A stretch of DNA of 64,000 bases, taken from NCBI GenBank assembly GCA_029239755.1, contig JARBUI010000002.1, positions 1 through 64,000 on the forward strand, given 5' to 3'. Below the pieces are notes generated by a model that saw only the letters and a list, made by a program, of their open reading frames with translations, had not been told where the DNA came from and searched no databases. The position numbers and the translations under genes are program-made. Origin of the DNA: Clostridia bacterium (GTDB taxonomy: Bacteria; Bacillota; Clostridia; Lachnospirales; Cellulosilyticaceae). This document shows, in pieces, positions 44,069-53,623 of this stretch; the stretch's first letter is position 1, and each line of letters starts with the position of its first letter.

Positions 44069-47000
44069 TTATTTTTCGTAGGTGATTTCTAGCCTTGCCG
44101 TACTGTAGCAACGTGAATAATCGCTGTCGCTGCGTGAGGACGTATACAGCATAATACCTTTAGCCCATCCGCTATCGAACTGTGGTAAGCTGTTCGTTAA
44201 ATCTACCCATGCGCCCGCTCCCCTTAAGAGTCCAATAGTAGCGTGTCCTCTTGTGGTGTCGATTGTAGGCGTTCCGCTCGGCTGCCATCCGTGAGGGTGC
44301 GGTCTTACATAATGTGTAACTGCTGAGCTTGTTCCATGAGAAGAGTTAACCCTCTGAATATACGCTCTTACCTTCTTAATCTTTGCTCCCTGAGCTTTAA
44401 GATTTGCGAAGTAGTCCCCAAAGAACCAATATCCCGCACGTAGTCCACTCGTTCCCCATTCAGACTGGAATACGTCCAAGTCAGTCGTCCACCATTTATT
44501 AGAGTCTATTTGCCACGATTTACTTGAGGCAGAGGTTATCGTTTCGACGTACTCTTTAACGACGGGAGCTACGGTTCCATTACCGAATATAATTCCTGCT
44601 TTTCCTGCGGGAATTGTTCCCGAATAAACGACTTGACCTCCGAAGTTGGTAAAAGTATTTGATACCGTGCCATTAGGAATAGTGCTAAATATGGAGATAA
44701 TAGAGGATGAATAGGCATAGATGCCGTAATCCATGCTTGAACCGTTCCCCCTACAGTTAAAAGCGTCTACTTGACTACCGTAAGCGCTGATAATGCCCGC
44801 AATATCCGCGTTATTTGTCTCGCAATAATCTACTTTACCCGTAGAACGTGAGAAGTAAATTCCATAAGGTATCGCATTCGGTGAAGGAGTAAGACAAACT
44901 AGAGTAGTATCAACCGCATAGACATATTTAGAGTTAATAACAAAGAGCGGCGATTCACTATTCATTGAGTTTTCAACCCTCAAATGATAGAGTGAAATAT
45001 CAACGTTGCAACTCTGCAATTTCATATACCCATTGATTACGCTCCTATAATCGTAATAGCTCCCGTTCTCTATCTCGGGAGTATCTGTTACATAATAGGC
45101 CTTTCCAATCTCGCTAGGTCTTGAGTCAAAAAAGGTATAGGTATTTGTCGAGCTGCCATTCACTAGATACGCCCTCTTTTTGTAGTAGGTACGACCGCCT
45201 GTGAAATAATTAATTGACTTGATACCGTATACGTCAACGTCAGCGCCTAAGTCTACACAAGCCCACTTATCCCCGCTACCCAAGTCGAACATGTTCGTGG
45301 CTAACTTATCGCCGTTATTAATTCGAGCAACATCGAGCGTCCCTGTTCCTGTCGTGGCGTTCGTTGTTCTTGCCTTGTTAAGCGCAATATTATTACCCGC
45401 CCTATCGTAAGCCTCGACCTCGACGATATGATAACCTGCATTCACATTATTACCACCCTCGCAACGGAAATAAAGATATCTGCCCTTTGGAGGAGTCTCT
45501 CCAATAATCTTAATATTACCGCTGCCATTGAATCCGCTGACTAAAACCGAGCCTGTATAAACCCCGCGAGCTACGAAAATCTCGACCGTATGCTCTATAT
45601 ATTTAGGGAGCCTGTTAATGGCCTCCTGTATAGTACGCAGCGGAGCTGTAGCCGTTCCATCATTAGAGTCATCTCCTAGCATAGATACATATATTTTAAT
45701 TTTTTGGTCTGTAGTGTCAAAGTTAGGCATATAAGGATTAGTTACCCCGACAAGATTTGCAGGAGGTAATCCATATTTTTTACCATAAACCGTGTCCGCT
45801 TTAACCTCGGAGTATTCGGTACTATCGGCTGATAGAGTAATCACCGCTTGACCGTCGGAGTCTCTTATCTCTAGCTTACCGTGTCTTTGCTCTCCGCTTA
45901 TAGTTGATACCTTCCCAAGTATAAGATTTCCCCCGTAAACTCTGTCCGCTATCATTGTTCCGCCCGTGATAGCGTCAGCGAAGATTTCACCGTCCTTGAT
46001 AAAAGTATTTGATTTCCATTTTCCGAGCTGCTCGTCCCATTTAGCGACTGCAAATTTACCGCCTTTAATAATAACTGCGCTCCTAGGATTTCCCACACTA
46101 GGCTTATCATATACGTAAAGACCGTCGGTCTCTGTGAGGTATACGTAGCCTTGAGATCCGTTCATATCTACGTTGTTGATGTCCTTAACCTGCTCATACC
46201 ATCCCGAACCGTAAGCGTCGCGTCTGCTATCCGTATAGTCCGTTACATACTCCCCGAGCTCTAATTTAACGCCTGTCGTCGTAAATTCCCCCGTACAATT
46301 ATCAAGCCCGATAACTACGATAAGTCGCGTTACTATTGCAGCGTCGGGATGGGTAATGCGCATAGTATGACTTACCCTCTGCCATAATGAGGAACCCGAA
46401 AATCCTACGCCTGTATCAAATACGGTATAGGTTTGACCCTGTGCGTCTACGTAATCCCACTCTACATAGAGGCGTAACTTTTCCCATGAGTTAGTATTCT
46501 CTATTACATTGTCGTATTTAATGAATGCTGATAGTGTGACATATTGGTCTTTAAATTGGTTAGGACTCTCTATATTCTGATAGATTTTATACTGACTGCT
46601 TTCGCCTGTACTGGACATTTTAAAAGCTCTGTCAAACCCTGCGAGGTTTGTTACTGGTACTACGGAGTTATTACCTCCTATAATGTTCCAATATCTTGAG
46701 CTCTCTTTAAACTGCGTATTTAGTGCATAGTTTCTGCCTCCGATAATCCCAAGCTCTACGACTGCCTCTTGAGGAGGTAATCTGTCGATTTTATCATTAA
46801 GCGTCTCTATATCTTTTGATAAATCAGTCTGTATGATTGACGGTTTAAAGTTGCCGAGAGTCAGCGTCATTTTCTGCGGGTCTGATAAAGACTTCTGTAA
46901 CTCTATAACCCTTGCATAAAGTGATAATGCGGGATTAAAAGTCTTATCTTTAATCGCTACTGTATCGCCTATAACTACCTTTTCATGAGATATCTTTGTA

Positions 47001-47932
47001 AGAGCTCCAAAGTCGATCGCCTCTACCTCATAAGTAACTCTTGGTGATTTATAGAGATTAAGGTAATTTTGAGCTTGAGCTTTAAGAGCGTTTGGCTCGT
47101 CGATATCATCAAAAATTACAGTTAAGACGCGGTGCCTTTTGGTTTCGTCTGCGTTTGTTCTCCCCCAATTACTTCGAGCTGTCTCGTCACCCACAAAAAG
47201 TACGTTATTATTAACGCTTGCTATCGTTAATCGAGATTTAGGTTTACTCGTATCTGTAGTTTCTTCAGCTTTACCCAAAGGTAGAATGGCGGTCTTTAAA
47301 TTATCAGTGTTAACTGTGCGCTTTATGCTACGCAAGTCCTTTGTATATTCTAATCTCTTGCCCAAACTGCACCCTCTTTTAGTGAACTTAATCTCGCGTT
47401 TTGTGATAGCATTTCCTATCACCGTGATATTAAATTTAAGGTCGCATTTTACAAGAGTCACTATCTGATTAATGGCCTCAAGAACTGTCTTAAATTGGAT
47501 ATCCTCAAGGATTATAAGGTCGTTTAAATCGGTATCGACTGTGCCTGTCCATCTAGTACCACTTAAAATTGTATCAATCCAAGTTTGAGCAGACTTTTTC
47601 TCTCCCCCTGCTCCCGTCTCTACGATATCGTCGATAAGCTCCGTAAATGAGTGCTCGCAGTATACGTTTTTTACATGCCTGTCTGCGTGAGCCTCCTCAA
47701 TATCTTTAATTACGAATAATTGCCACTCTCCTAGAACGTCCTTAAACATGACATAGTTTTCCTCTGTTATATGGGTACTGTCCGCGTGATCTGCGGGTAC
47801 CTCAAACTCAAAGATATAAGCTCCATTTAACTTCTCTACGTAGTTGTCATTATAAAAAGGACAAGCGCTAGGAGAGGCATTATCTAGTATAGTAAGTAAT
47901 TTCTCACTTGATTTATCTAGTATATAAAGCAT
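44069..47932 (-). CDS. Tail-tip (Tal-like) protein with receptor-binding region
   Basis: A 1287-residue protein. Residues about 1-390 match the siphophage minor structural/Tal N-terminal region (LYILDKSSEKLLTILDNASP). A jelly-roll segment follows (about 400-570), then a right-handed beta-helix stretch (ISTGTATAPLRTIQEAINRL near 760), inside which a discoidin-like carbohydrate-binding domain is nested (HIVEVEAYDRAGNN near 850, CVDLGADVDVYGI near 900). The C-terminus is jelly-roll-like. This protein most likely meets the host surface glycan. Confidence 0.85.
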   Translation of the reverse strand: MLYILDKSSEKLLTILDNASPSACPFYNDNYVEKLNGAYIFEFEVPADHADSTHITEENYVMFKDVLGEWQLFVIKDIEEAHADRHVKNVYCEHSFTELIDDIVETGAGGEKKSAQTWIDTILSGTRWTGTVDTDLNDLIILEDIQFKTVLEAINQIVTLVKCDLKFNITVIGNAITKREIKFTKRGCSLGKRLEYTKDLRSIKRTVNTDNLKTAILPLGKAEETTDTSKPKSRLTIASVNNNVLFVGDETARSNWGRTNADETKRHRVLTVIFDDIDEPNALKAQAQNYLNLYKSPRVTYEVEAIDFGALTKISHEKVVIGDTVAIKDKTFNPALSLYARVIELQKSLSDPQKMTLTLGNFKPSIIQTDLSKDIETLNDKIDRLPPQEAVVELGIIGGRNYALNTQFKESSRYWNIIGGNNSVVPVTNLAGFDRAFKMSSTGESSQYKIYQNIESPNQFKDQYVTLSAFIKYDNVIENTNSWEKLRLYVEWDYVDAQGQTYTVFDTGVGFSGSSLWQRVSHTMRITHPDAAIVTRLIVVIGLDNCTGEFTTTGVKLELGEYVTDYTDSRRDAYGSGWYEQVKDINNVDMNGSQGYVYLTETDGLYVYDKPSVGNPRSAVIIKGGKFAVAKWDEQLGKWKSNTFIKDGEIFADAITGGTMIADRVYGGNLILGKVSTISGEQRHGKLEIRDSDGQAVITLSADSTEYSEVKADTVYGKKYGLPPANLVGVTNPYMPNFDTTDQKIKIYVSMLGDDSNDGTATAPLRTIQEAINRLPKYIEHTVEIFVARGVYTGSVLVSGFNGSGNIKIIGETPPKGRYLYFRCEGGNNVNAGYHIVEVEAYDRAGNNIALNKARTTNATTGTGTLDVARINNGDKLATNMFDLGSGDKWACVDLGADVDVYGIKSINYFTGGRTYYKKRAYLVNGSSTNTYTFFDSRPSEIGKAYYVTDTPEIENGSYYDYRSVINGYMKLQSCNVDISLYHLRVENSMNSESPLFVINSKYVYAVDTTLVCLTPSPNAIPYGIYFSRSTGKVDYCETNNADIAGIISAYGSQVDAFNCRGNGSSMDYGIYAYSSSIISIFSTIPNGTVSNTFTNFGGQVVYSGTIPAGKAGIIFGNGTVAPVVKEYVETITSASSKSWQIDSNKWWTTDLDVFQSEWGTSGLRAGYWFFGDYFANLKAQGAKIKKVRAYIQRVNSSHGTSSAVTHYVRPHPHGWQPSGTPTIDTTRGHATIGLLRGAGAWVDLTNSLPQFDSGWAKGIMLYTSSRSDSDYSRCYSTARLEITYEK

Positions 47933-47955
47933 AAAACGCCCCCTCCTTGAACTTG

Positions 47956-48708
47956 TTAGATATAAGCCTCTCTGAACGTAAACTCTAGGCTTGAAATAGC
48001 ACTAGCAGGAACGACCGAAAAGCTGTTACTTTTATACTTTGTAAGATAGAGCCACTCACTAGAAAGGTCGATCTTATCCATAGATAGCGCTCCGTCAATC
48101 TTAACCTTTTTCCCCTCATTATCTATCTCTATAACTGTACCCGCAGGGAACGACCCTACTAACTTGATACTATCGCCTGTTACTACGTCGTCAATCCTCG
48201 GATCTGTAACTCCTTCCGCAAGTGTAAACTTTACCAGCGGGTAAAATGGAGCTGTTCCGCTGTATCCTACCGTAAAGGATGGATCTGAGAAATTATTTTT
48301 ATAGAGCGCTGCCGAATATGAGTGCGGGGCTGCGAGCATAAAATCGATCACGCCCTCCCCTACACTTATAAGGTCACTAATCGGTACCTCATTACTAATT
48401 ATTGCGTAAAAAAGTTTTGACGGATTATCGTCAAGTATGAGTTCTCCTGCTCCGAACCCTTTTAAATCTGTTCCGCGCAGCCACTCCGCGAGCTCCTCTG
48501 CAAGAACCATAGGCGAGCGGTTATCTATTTTCACGATAGCAACCTCAAGGGAGATAAATCTCTCCCCGAGCGTTGTACCGCTATAAATTACCCCTGCTCT
48601 TTGAGGTACATTAGTAGTCATTAAGTTTATTTTTGGTAGTGCTGAAAAATTGACGCTCTTAACCTTAATAAAGGATGGGAGCGCTGCTCCTCTATAACTA
48701 ATCGCCAT
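47956..48708 (-). CDS. Distal tail protein (Dit)
   Basis: A 250-residue protein in the fixed place between tape measure and Tal, with the Dit-type N-terminus (ISYRGAALPSFIKVKSVNFS, and ERFISLEVAIVK). Dit forms the hexameric hub of the tail tip. It lies 4 nt after the tape-measure gene on the minus strand and 23 nt before the Tal-like gene. Confidence 0.85.
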   Translation of the reverse strand: MAISYRGAALPSFIKVKSVNFSALPKINLMTTNVPQRAGVIYSGTTLGERFISLEVAIVKIDNRSPMVLAEELAEWLRGTDLKGFGAGELILDDNPSKLFYAIISNEVPISDLISVGEGVIDFMLAAPHSYSAALYKNNFSDPSFTVGYSGTAPFYPLVKFTLAEGVTDPRIDDVVTGDSIKLVGSFPAGTVIEIDNEGKKVKIDGALSMDKIDLSSEWLYLTKYKSNSFSVVPASAISSLEFTFREAYI

Positions 48709-48711
48709 ATC

Positions 48712-50604
48712 TTAAGCCCCTCCTTTTGCTCTGCGTTCTCTTTGCTGTAATCTATATAATTTCTCGGCTACCTTATTAACGTCTGCCTCCTCACGGACTA
48801 CAAGACTATCAACATGTACTGTCAAGTTACCGCCTCCCTCACGCGGCATATAGCGCGCCACAGCCTCCGCGAAAGGTGCCATCTTACGACGGTTTTGTAA
48901 TGGTACGATACCCTCAGCTCCTGCCTCTCCCGCGCCTATAAGAGTTGAATTATCCAAAATACCCCCGCTCGCATTCCATTGTACGTTAACTTTTGGAAGC
49001 CCTTTACTCGCCCACTCTGTAGGATTAAGCGAACCCGAGTAACTAAATCTAGGAAGTCTTACGCTAGTAAACATACTAGAAAAAGCACTCCTAATTTTGC
49101 TCGTGATACCACTTACTGTATCCCATATACCGCGTACCTTTGAGATAATACCGTTAATAACGCCTGACACTATCGAGCTGATCCCGTTCCATACACTTGA
49201 AAAGGTACTCTTAATGCCGTTAAGAACCTCCCCTGTCTTGCTCCTAATGTTCGTTATAGCACTCACCATACCATTAATAACGGGCTTGATTACACTGTTA
49301 TAAATCCAATTCCAAGCTGCTTGAAAAACGGCCTTTACGGCGTTGATTATCGTAGTTACTACCGAGAGATAAAGCTTGATATATGCTATAATAAGATTAA
49401 TTACGGGCTTAATAGCGTTGTTATAAACCCAATCCCATGCGGACTTACAAGCCTTTGCTATCTTGTCCCACACCTTAAGCATGAACACTTTAACCTCGTC
49501 CCAATTTTTAATTAAGAGATAACCAATAGCGATTAACGCCCCGATTGCAAGGATAATAAGCGTGATTGGAGAAGTAAGGAATGCCATAACTGTTCCGAAA
49601 GTTGCTGACGCTGTAGTCGCTATAGTTGTCCATGATGTGAATAGCTTTTCTGAAATAGCAGCCCATTTCATTTGTACGGCGAAAATACCTATAGCGATAC
49701 TAAGAGTTCCAAGCATTATCCCGATAGCAGTAATCACGTCTTTGTGTTCATTAAAAAATTGGCTTGAGTGCTTAACAAGTTTTACAACGTCCCCAAAGCC
49801 TCTCGCGAGTCCCTCGAGTGCAGGGATACCTTTTTCCTTAAAAGTATCTAAAAGATCTTTTGCGATTGGCAAAAGAACCTTGCCAATATTCTCCTGTATC
49901 TCCTCAACGCGAGCCTTCACAGCTTTGAGAGTATTCGCGTAACCATCTGCGGAACGTTCAGCATCTCCCTGTGCATTGGCAGTCTGCTTTACCATAACCT
50001 TATACCTAACTTGCGCCTTTGTTGCCTCGTCAAGCTCGTTCCATTTCTTTTTAATCCCCATTTCGTGCATAGCCTCGGCAAGTGTCGCCTCATTAATAGC
50101 AATACCGAGCTTTTTAGCTGCGTCGTGTTCACCGAGAAGTGCCGACTGCATAGCAGCTATGGCCTCGTCATCCTGCAAGTTATTAAAACTCGCAAGGTCA
50201 TAGCCGAGCGTTACTACCGATTGAGATAGCGCGCCCGCTCCTTTCTCTGACATACCAAAGCCGATTAAAAGGTCGCCCATGTTAGATACTGCGCCTTTAA
50301 TTTCGTTCTTGTTACGCCCGATTGCTTTCCCCAGTCCTTTCGCCCACTCGTCAATCTGTTTTCCTGTGGACTTAAATACAATGTTGAATTTATTCTCCAT
50401 TTCCTCAACGCCGCTCGCCATTGTTAGGCAGCTTACGCCGAAGTCTTTAATTTTATCTAGCGCGAAAGCTCCCGCCACGATCCCGCCGATTTTCTTTAAT
50501 GAGGAAGTTAGTCCCTCCGTTGAGCCCTTTACTTGTGACATTCCTTTTTTGAGGCCGCCAGTATCTAGATCGACTTTAACCGCCACCTCTGACAAATACG
50601 CCAT
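48712..50604 (-). CDS. Tape measure protein
   Basis: A 630-residue helical protein with the usual start (LSEVAVKVDLDTGGLKKGMS), a conserved SFNNLQDDEAIAAMQSALLGE segment near 160, two hydrophobic stretches near 310 and 340, and repeated IKPVINLI/IKPVINGM Trp-containing segments. By the rough 1.5 angstrom per residue rule this gives a tail of about 95 nm, an estimate only. Confidence 0.93.
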   Translation of the reverse strand: MAYLSEVAVKVDLDTGGLKKGMSQVKGSTEGLTSSLKKIGGIVAGAFALDKIKDFGVSCLTMASGVEEMENKFNIVFKSTGKQIDEWAKGLGKAIGRNKNEIKGAVSNMGDLLIGFGMSEKGAGALSQSVVTLGYDLASFNNLQDDEAIAAMQSALLGEHDAAKKLGIAINEATLAEAMHEMGIKKKWNELDEATKAQVRYKVMVKQTANAQGDAERSADGYANTLKAVKARVEEIQENIGKVLLPIAKDLLDTFKEKGIPALEGLARGFGDVVKLVKHSSQFFNEHKDVITAIGIMLGTLSIAIGIFAVQMKWAAISEKLFTSWTTIATTASATFGTVMAFLTSPITLIILAIGALIAIGYLLIKNWDEVKVFMLKVWDKIAKACKSAWDWVYNNAIKPVINLIIAYIKLYLSVVTTIINAVKAVFQAAWNWIYNSVIKPVINGMVSAITNIRSKTGEVLNGIKSTFSSVWNGISSIVSGVINGIISKVRGIWDTVSGITSKIRSAFSSMFTSVRLPRFSYSGSLNPTEWASKGLPKVNVQWNASGGILDNSTLIGAGEAGAEGIVPLQNRRKMAPFAEAVARYMPREGGGNLTVHVDSLVVREEADVNKVAEKLYRLQQRERRAKGGA

Positions 50605-50625
50605 TTTTAGCCCCCCCTTTATAGT

Positions 50626-50657
50626 AAAAAAGCCGATAGGTTTAGCTTCCTATCGGT
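50626..50657 (-). terminator. Intrinsic terminator between tail chaperones and tape measure
   Basis: CCGATAGG (50633-50640) pairs with CCTATCGG (50649-50656), and on the minus strand a C and T6 follow. It covers the stop codon of the frameshift product and lies inside the late operon, so it must be read through, or acts as attenuator. Confidence 0.8.
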
Positions 50658-51284
50658 CTGTAAGTTTAAATATGTCTTTTAATCTATCTTGTTCTGCCTC
50701 ATGCTGTTCAATAGTCATTTTGGTTGCCTCTTTAGCGTTGCCTTGACTATCTAAGGCGTACTTGCTTGTGTAGAGCTTGTCGGGCTTTATAGGACGTTTA
50801 TAGTTGCCCGAGCTATTCATTATTAGGGAAGTAAACCACGAAGTCCGTACCATTTCTAAATCAAGTAAATCGTCCTGTACCTCAAGAGTCGCCTCTATCA
50901 TATCCGCGAACTCATGTAAGGTTAGGTTGAATAAAACGTCGGGAGTGAGCTTTAATAAACCGTACCCGTATTTTTTTATCTCGCTCCAACCTAAAGTGAC
51001 TACTTTTTTCCCTTATCTCCGAACGCTTTAGCGATTGCATCCGTTACCTCTTGTAAATTATCCATATCTACCATATCGCCGATCATTTCGAGAGTAAGAT
51101 CCTTATCCTCATGAACTAACCCCGCCCATAAAATTGATCGTATGTCAGAAATTTTCGCATTGTCTTGTAGGCTCTGGACGTTAACTCCAATTTCCTCAAG
51201 TTTTACAAGAGAATTAAGGTTGAATTTTAATACTCTCTCTTTATCTAAGGTGATTTTGATTTCTCCTCTTTGTTTGTTAGCCAT
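50650..51284 (-). CDS. Tail assembly chaperone gpG-T, -1 frameshift product
   Basis: The 94-codon G frame ends GDKGKK-stop. Its last codons are GGA AAA AAG TAG, which contain the slippery heptamer A-AAA-AAG (51003-51009) in the correct phase. After a -1 slip the frame continues VVTLGWSEIKKYGYG and runs open to 50650, giving about 211 residues. This is the classical lambda gpG/gpGT layout, immediately before the tape measure gene. The T frame has no ribosome-binding site at its first ATG (50901). Confidence 0.85.
51000..51284 (-). CDS. Tail assembly chaperone gpG (no frameshift)
   Basis: A 94-residue protein (MANKQRGEIKITLDKERVLK) made when ribosomes stop at TAG 51000. It coats the tape measure during tail assembly. 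The position between major tail protein and tape measure, and the slippery end, support the call. AAGGGGGAAG lies upstream of the ATG. Confidence 0.8.
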   Translation of the reverse strand: MANKQRGEIKITLDKERVLKFNLNSLVKLEEIGVNVQSLQDNAKISDIRSILWAGLVHEDKDLTLEMIGDMVDMDNLQEVTDAIAKAFGDKGKK

Positions 51285-51320
51285 ATTGACTTCCCCCTTT
51301 AGTTTTTAGTAGTTTTATAA

Positions 51321-51752
51321 TTACGCCTCTATACCTTTAGCCCTATTTAAAGGAGACGCTCCCGCGACTGATAGCGAATATGTCACGCAGTTGTCCTGTG
51401 GCATTTCGATAGGGAAGTCTGTTATAAATCCCTCACCGCTTAATGTGTAGCCGTTTGCGTCGTCTGTTGCTCCGACTCTTACCTCCACCTTTACTTTTTT
51501 GTTATCCTCGAATGCTGTTTCGATTGCCTCAATTCCTGCGTCTCCAAGAATTACAAAACCGTCAAAGTCGATAGACCATTCTTTAAGACTTGTTACGATT
51601 TCAACCCATCCGCCACTCTGTTTGTTAGTAACGTCTATAGTTGACGCTGATCTATTCATAGTTGCACCTGTCTGACCGCCTACTACCATATAAACTCCTG
51701 TTGTCGTTTCAACCTTTACAAGTACGTCTACTCCTGCAACTTTATTAGACAT
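51321..51752 (-). CDS. Major tail protein
   Basis: A 143-residue protein of the TP901-1 major-tail type (NKVAGVDVLVKVETTTGVYM, then GATMNRSASTIDVTNKQSGG and EGFITDFPIEMPQDN). It forms the tail tube. AAGGGGGAA precedes ATG 51752. The place before the tail chaperones agrees. Confidence 0.88.
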   Translation of the reverse strand: MSNKVAGVDVLVKVETTTGVYMVVGGQTGATMNRSASTIDVTNKQSGGWVEIVTSLKEWSIDFDGFVILGDAGIEAIETAFEDNKKVKVEVRVGATDDANGYTLSGEGFITDFPIEMPQDNCVTYSLSVAGASPLNRAKGIEA

Positions 51753-51777
51753 TTTCAAATTCCCCCTTATCGTGTGT

Positions 51778-52134
51778 TTAGCCTATGAGTAACCTTACAT
51801 TTATTGAAAATAGAGAGCGGTTATTCTCGTCCGTCCCTACATATTGAGGTTCTGACTGCTGCGCCTCTGATAGAACGAGCTGCTTATCTCCTATCATGCT
51901 ATTAGTGCGTCTATCAAGAAACGTGATTAGGTTTCCCGCTAATCTCTCCGCCTCTTGTGCTTGCAGAGCTCTTACGTAAATCTGTACATAAGCGGAGGAT
52001 ACCGTCCCTCTCGGCGCTGTACCTCCCGTTATCTCCGCGATTATGCAAGTATCGGGAGCGTCCGTAGGAAATTTCAGCGGGTAAACTCTCGCTGCTGTAT
52101 TTGCTTTTAAGAACCTTACAAAATCCATTAACAC
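51778..52134 (-). CDS. Tail terminator-like protein
   Basis: A 118-residue protein (MDFVRFLKANTAARVYPLKF, IIAEITGGTAPRG, YVQIYVRALQAQEAERLAGN). The location between the HK97-gp10-like gene and the major tail gene, and the minor-capsid/tail-terminator plan, fit a protein that caps the tail tube. Confidence 0.65.
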   Translation of the reverse strand: MLMDFVRFLKANTAARVYPLKFPTDAPDTCIIAEITGGTAPRGTVSSAYVQIYVRALQAQEAERLAGNLITFLDRRTNSMIGDKQLVLSEAQQSEPQYVGTDENNRSLFSINVRLLIG

Positions 52135-52146
52135 GACTTTCCCCTC

Positions 52147-52569
52147 CTACTTGCCTCTAAATTTGTCCGTTACCTTTTTAATCACTTTGCTCACATGCTC
52201 CGTATAGGCTCTATGCTCGCCATCTATAACACGTGTTAAGAATTTGTTACCCACCTTATAGCTCTTGCCCGACATACCTCTGACCGAGCCTTTTTGTAGC
52301 GAGCTTTTACCGAGCTTGTACGTTCCCTCGTGCATATATGAGGCGTAATTAAAACCGTTCTCTTTGACGATATACTTTACCGTTCCCGCGTATCTGCCCC
52401 CAACTTTTTTAACCTCTTTGTCATAGCTGCCCTGCAAAACCCCTCTATCTATTGGTGCAGCTCCCGAAGAAGTACGAGCAAGGTCGTTTACTACGTCCTG
52501 CATAGCGGATTGTAGTGCTCTGTCGAGCTCTGCTAGGAACTGTTTAGAGTTGTCCTTGTGCTTACTCAT
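52147..52569 (-). CDS. HK97 gp10-like head-tail connector
   Basis: A 140-residue basic protein with the gp10 pattern (LARTSSGAAPIDRGVLQGSY and YASYMHEGTYKLG) seen in this family of connector/tail-completion proteins. It overlaps no neighbour and has 3- and 12-nt gaps around it, as in a tight late operon. Confidence 0.75.
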   Translation of the reverse strand: MSKHKDNSKQFLAELDRALQSAMQDVVNDLARTSSGAAPIDRGVLQGSYDKEVKKVGGRYAGTVKYIVKENGFNYASYMHEGTYKLGKSSLQKGSVRGMSGKSYKVGNKFLTRVIDGEHRAYTEHVSKVIKKVTDKFRGK

Positions 52570-52572
52570 GCC

Positions 52573-52902
52573 CTAAACCTCCAATACTGTAAAAAGTACG
52601 TTTCCGCCTAAGTCCTCGCGTAGTATAATATTGAGCGGTTTAAGTGCTCGGATATTACCGAGCCTGTCCGTAAATTTAACGGTATCAGAATAGGAGACAT
52701 TAACTAGCCCCTGTAAAATCACTTTTGCCGAGATGACTATTTCATTACCCTTTGCTCCGCTTATTACTTGATTACGGATTGAGTAGTCAATACGCGCTTT
52801 ATACTCTATCTCCGTGCCGTTTGATGTGTGCTCTCCCCATTCATCAAGTCCCGAATTACTGATAATAGTTACTAGGTTATTCATAGGGATAAAGCCCATC
52901 AT
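52573..52902 (-). CDS. Head closure (stopper) protein
   Basis: A 109-residue beta-rich protein (GNEIVISAKVILQGLVNVSY, LGNIRALKPLNIIL) at the place of SPP1 gp16-type stoppers. Its ATG overlaps the preceding stop by one base (TAATG). Assigned mostly by order. Confidence 0.6.
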   Translation of the reverse strand: MMGFIPMNNLVTIISNSGLDEWGEHTSNGTEIEYKARIDYSIRNQVISGAKGNEIVISAKVILQGLVNVSYSDTVKFTDRLGNIRALKPLNIILREDLGGNVLFTVLEV

Positions 52903-53321
52903 TAGCGCCCCCTCCTTATGCCCGTTCTGTTAGTATCTAATAGAGTTAAACCGTAAGAGCCGACTCGTCTTTTGATAAGAGCTCTCGGGTCTTTAGGATT
53001 AATTCCTTTTGACTTTAGGATTAAAGGAGCGATTGTCCTTTCGATATCCTCAAGCTGAACCGATATGCCCTCGACACTTAAGGAACTGACTCCCTGCTCG
53101 GAGCGTTCTACCATATCGTCTAGTTTTAACATCCAAAGCGCTTGATTTGCGATATCTTCCGTAGGAACCTCGCTAGAGTAATAATCTGAAAGTAATATTT
53201 TGAGTAGTCTATCCGCGTTATTAACTGTCTTTATGCGAGTGGCACTGTCCGCGTTATCCCATGCCTCCGAACGAAGAATATTCTCTGTGATATATTGAGA
53301 AACGTCGTTTACGTTAATCAT
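52902..53321 (-). CDS. Head-tail adaptor protein
   Basis: A 139-residue helical protein (NVNDVSQYITENILRSEAWD, LLKILLSDYYSS, IANQALWMLKLDDM) at the place of SPP1 gp15/HK97 gp6-like adaptors. It overlaps both neighbours by a few bases, so translation is coupled. Confidence 0.65.
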   Translation of the reverse strand: MINVNDVSQYITENILRSEAWDNADSATRIKTVNNADRLLKILLSDYYSSEVPTEDIANQALWMLKLDDMVERSEQGVSSLSVEGISVQLEDIERTIAPLILKSKGINPKDPRALIKRRVGSYGLTLLDTNRTGIRRGR

Positions 53322-53547
53322 TTTTTAGCGCCCCCATTTTAGAGGTTGACTTTTTAGAAGGAGTCTTTTTCGGAGTTTCCTTACCATCTACGTTCCCCCC
53401 TGTTATTTCCTCTATTTTATAACCGAGCTCCTCGGCGATCCGCTTACCAAGCACTAAGTCCTCGAAAGTACCCACGCCGTTATAAAACCTTATCCCTGCT
53501 CTAAACCCGTTAAAGTTAGGGTTAGAAACCTTTATTTTTATTGCCAT
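53314..53547 (-). CDS. Small phage protein after the capsid gene
   Basis: A 77-residue protein with a Lys/Ser/Thr-rich C-terminus (KKTPSKKSTSKMG). The N-terminal half (NPNFNGFRAGIRFYNGVGTF) resembles short head-decoration or Rho-N-like segments only loosely. Function unknown; it overlaps the adaptor gene by 8 nt. Confidence 0.55.
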   Translation of the reverse strand: MAIKIKVSNPNFNGFRAGIRFYNGVGTFEDLVLGKRIAEELGYKIEEITGGNVDGKETPKKTPSKKSTSKMGALKND

Positions 53548-53576
53548 CCGTAGACCTCCTCTCCGTTTTGGTTAAT

Positions 53577-53607
53577 AAAAAAGGGACGGGAGAAAAGCTC
53601 CCCTCCC
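53577..53607 (-). terminator. Intrinsic terminator after the capsid gene
   Basis: GGGAGGGGAG and CTCCCGTCCC pair on the minus strand around CTTTT, followed by T6. It lies inside the late operon, just after the most highly needed gene, so it may set the ratio of capsid to downstream proteins. Confidence 0.8.
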
Positions 53608-53623
53608 TATCTAAAGAGTCTTA

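Noticed and set aside
49562..50746. Plus-strand open frames within the tape measure and other late genes
   Set aside because: They mirror the codon pattern of the minus-strand genes, have no ribosome-binding sites and no family character.
50650..50901. Independent 83-residue gene
   Set aside because: No ribosome-binding site at 50901, and the frame is open upstream to the slippery heptamer; it is the T part of the frameshift product.
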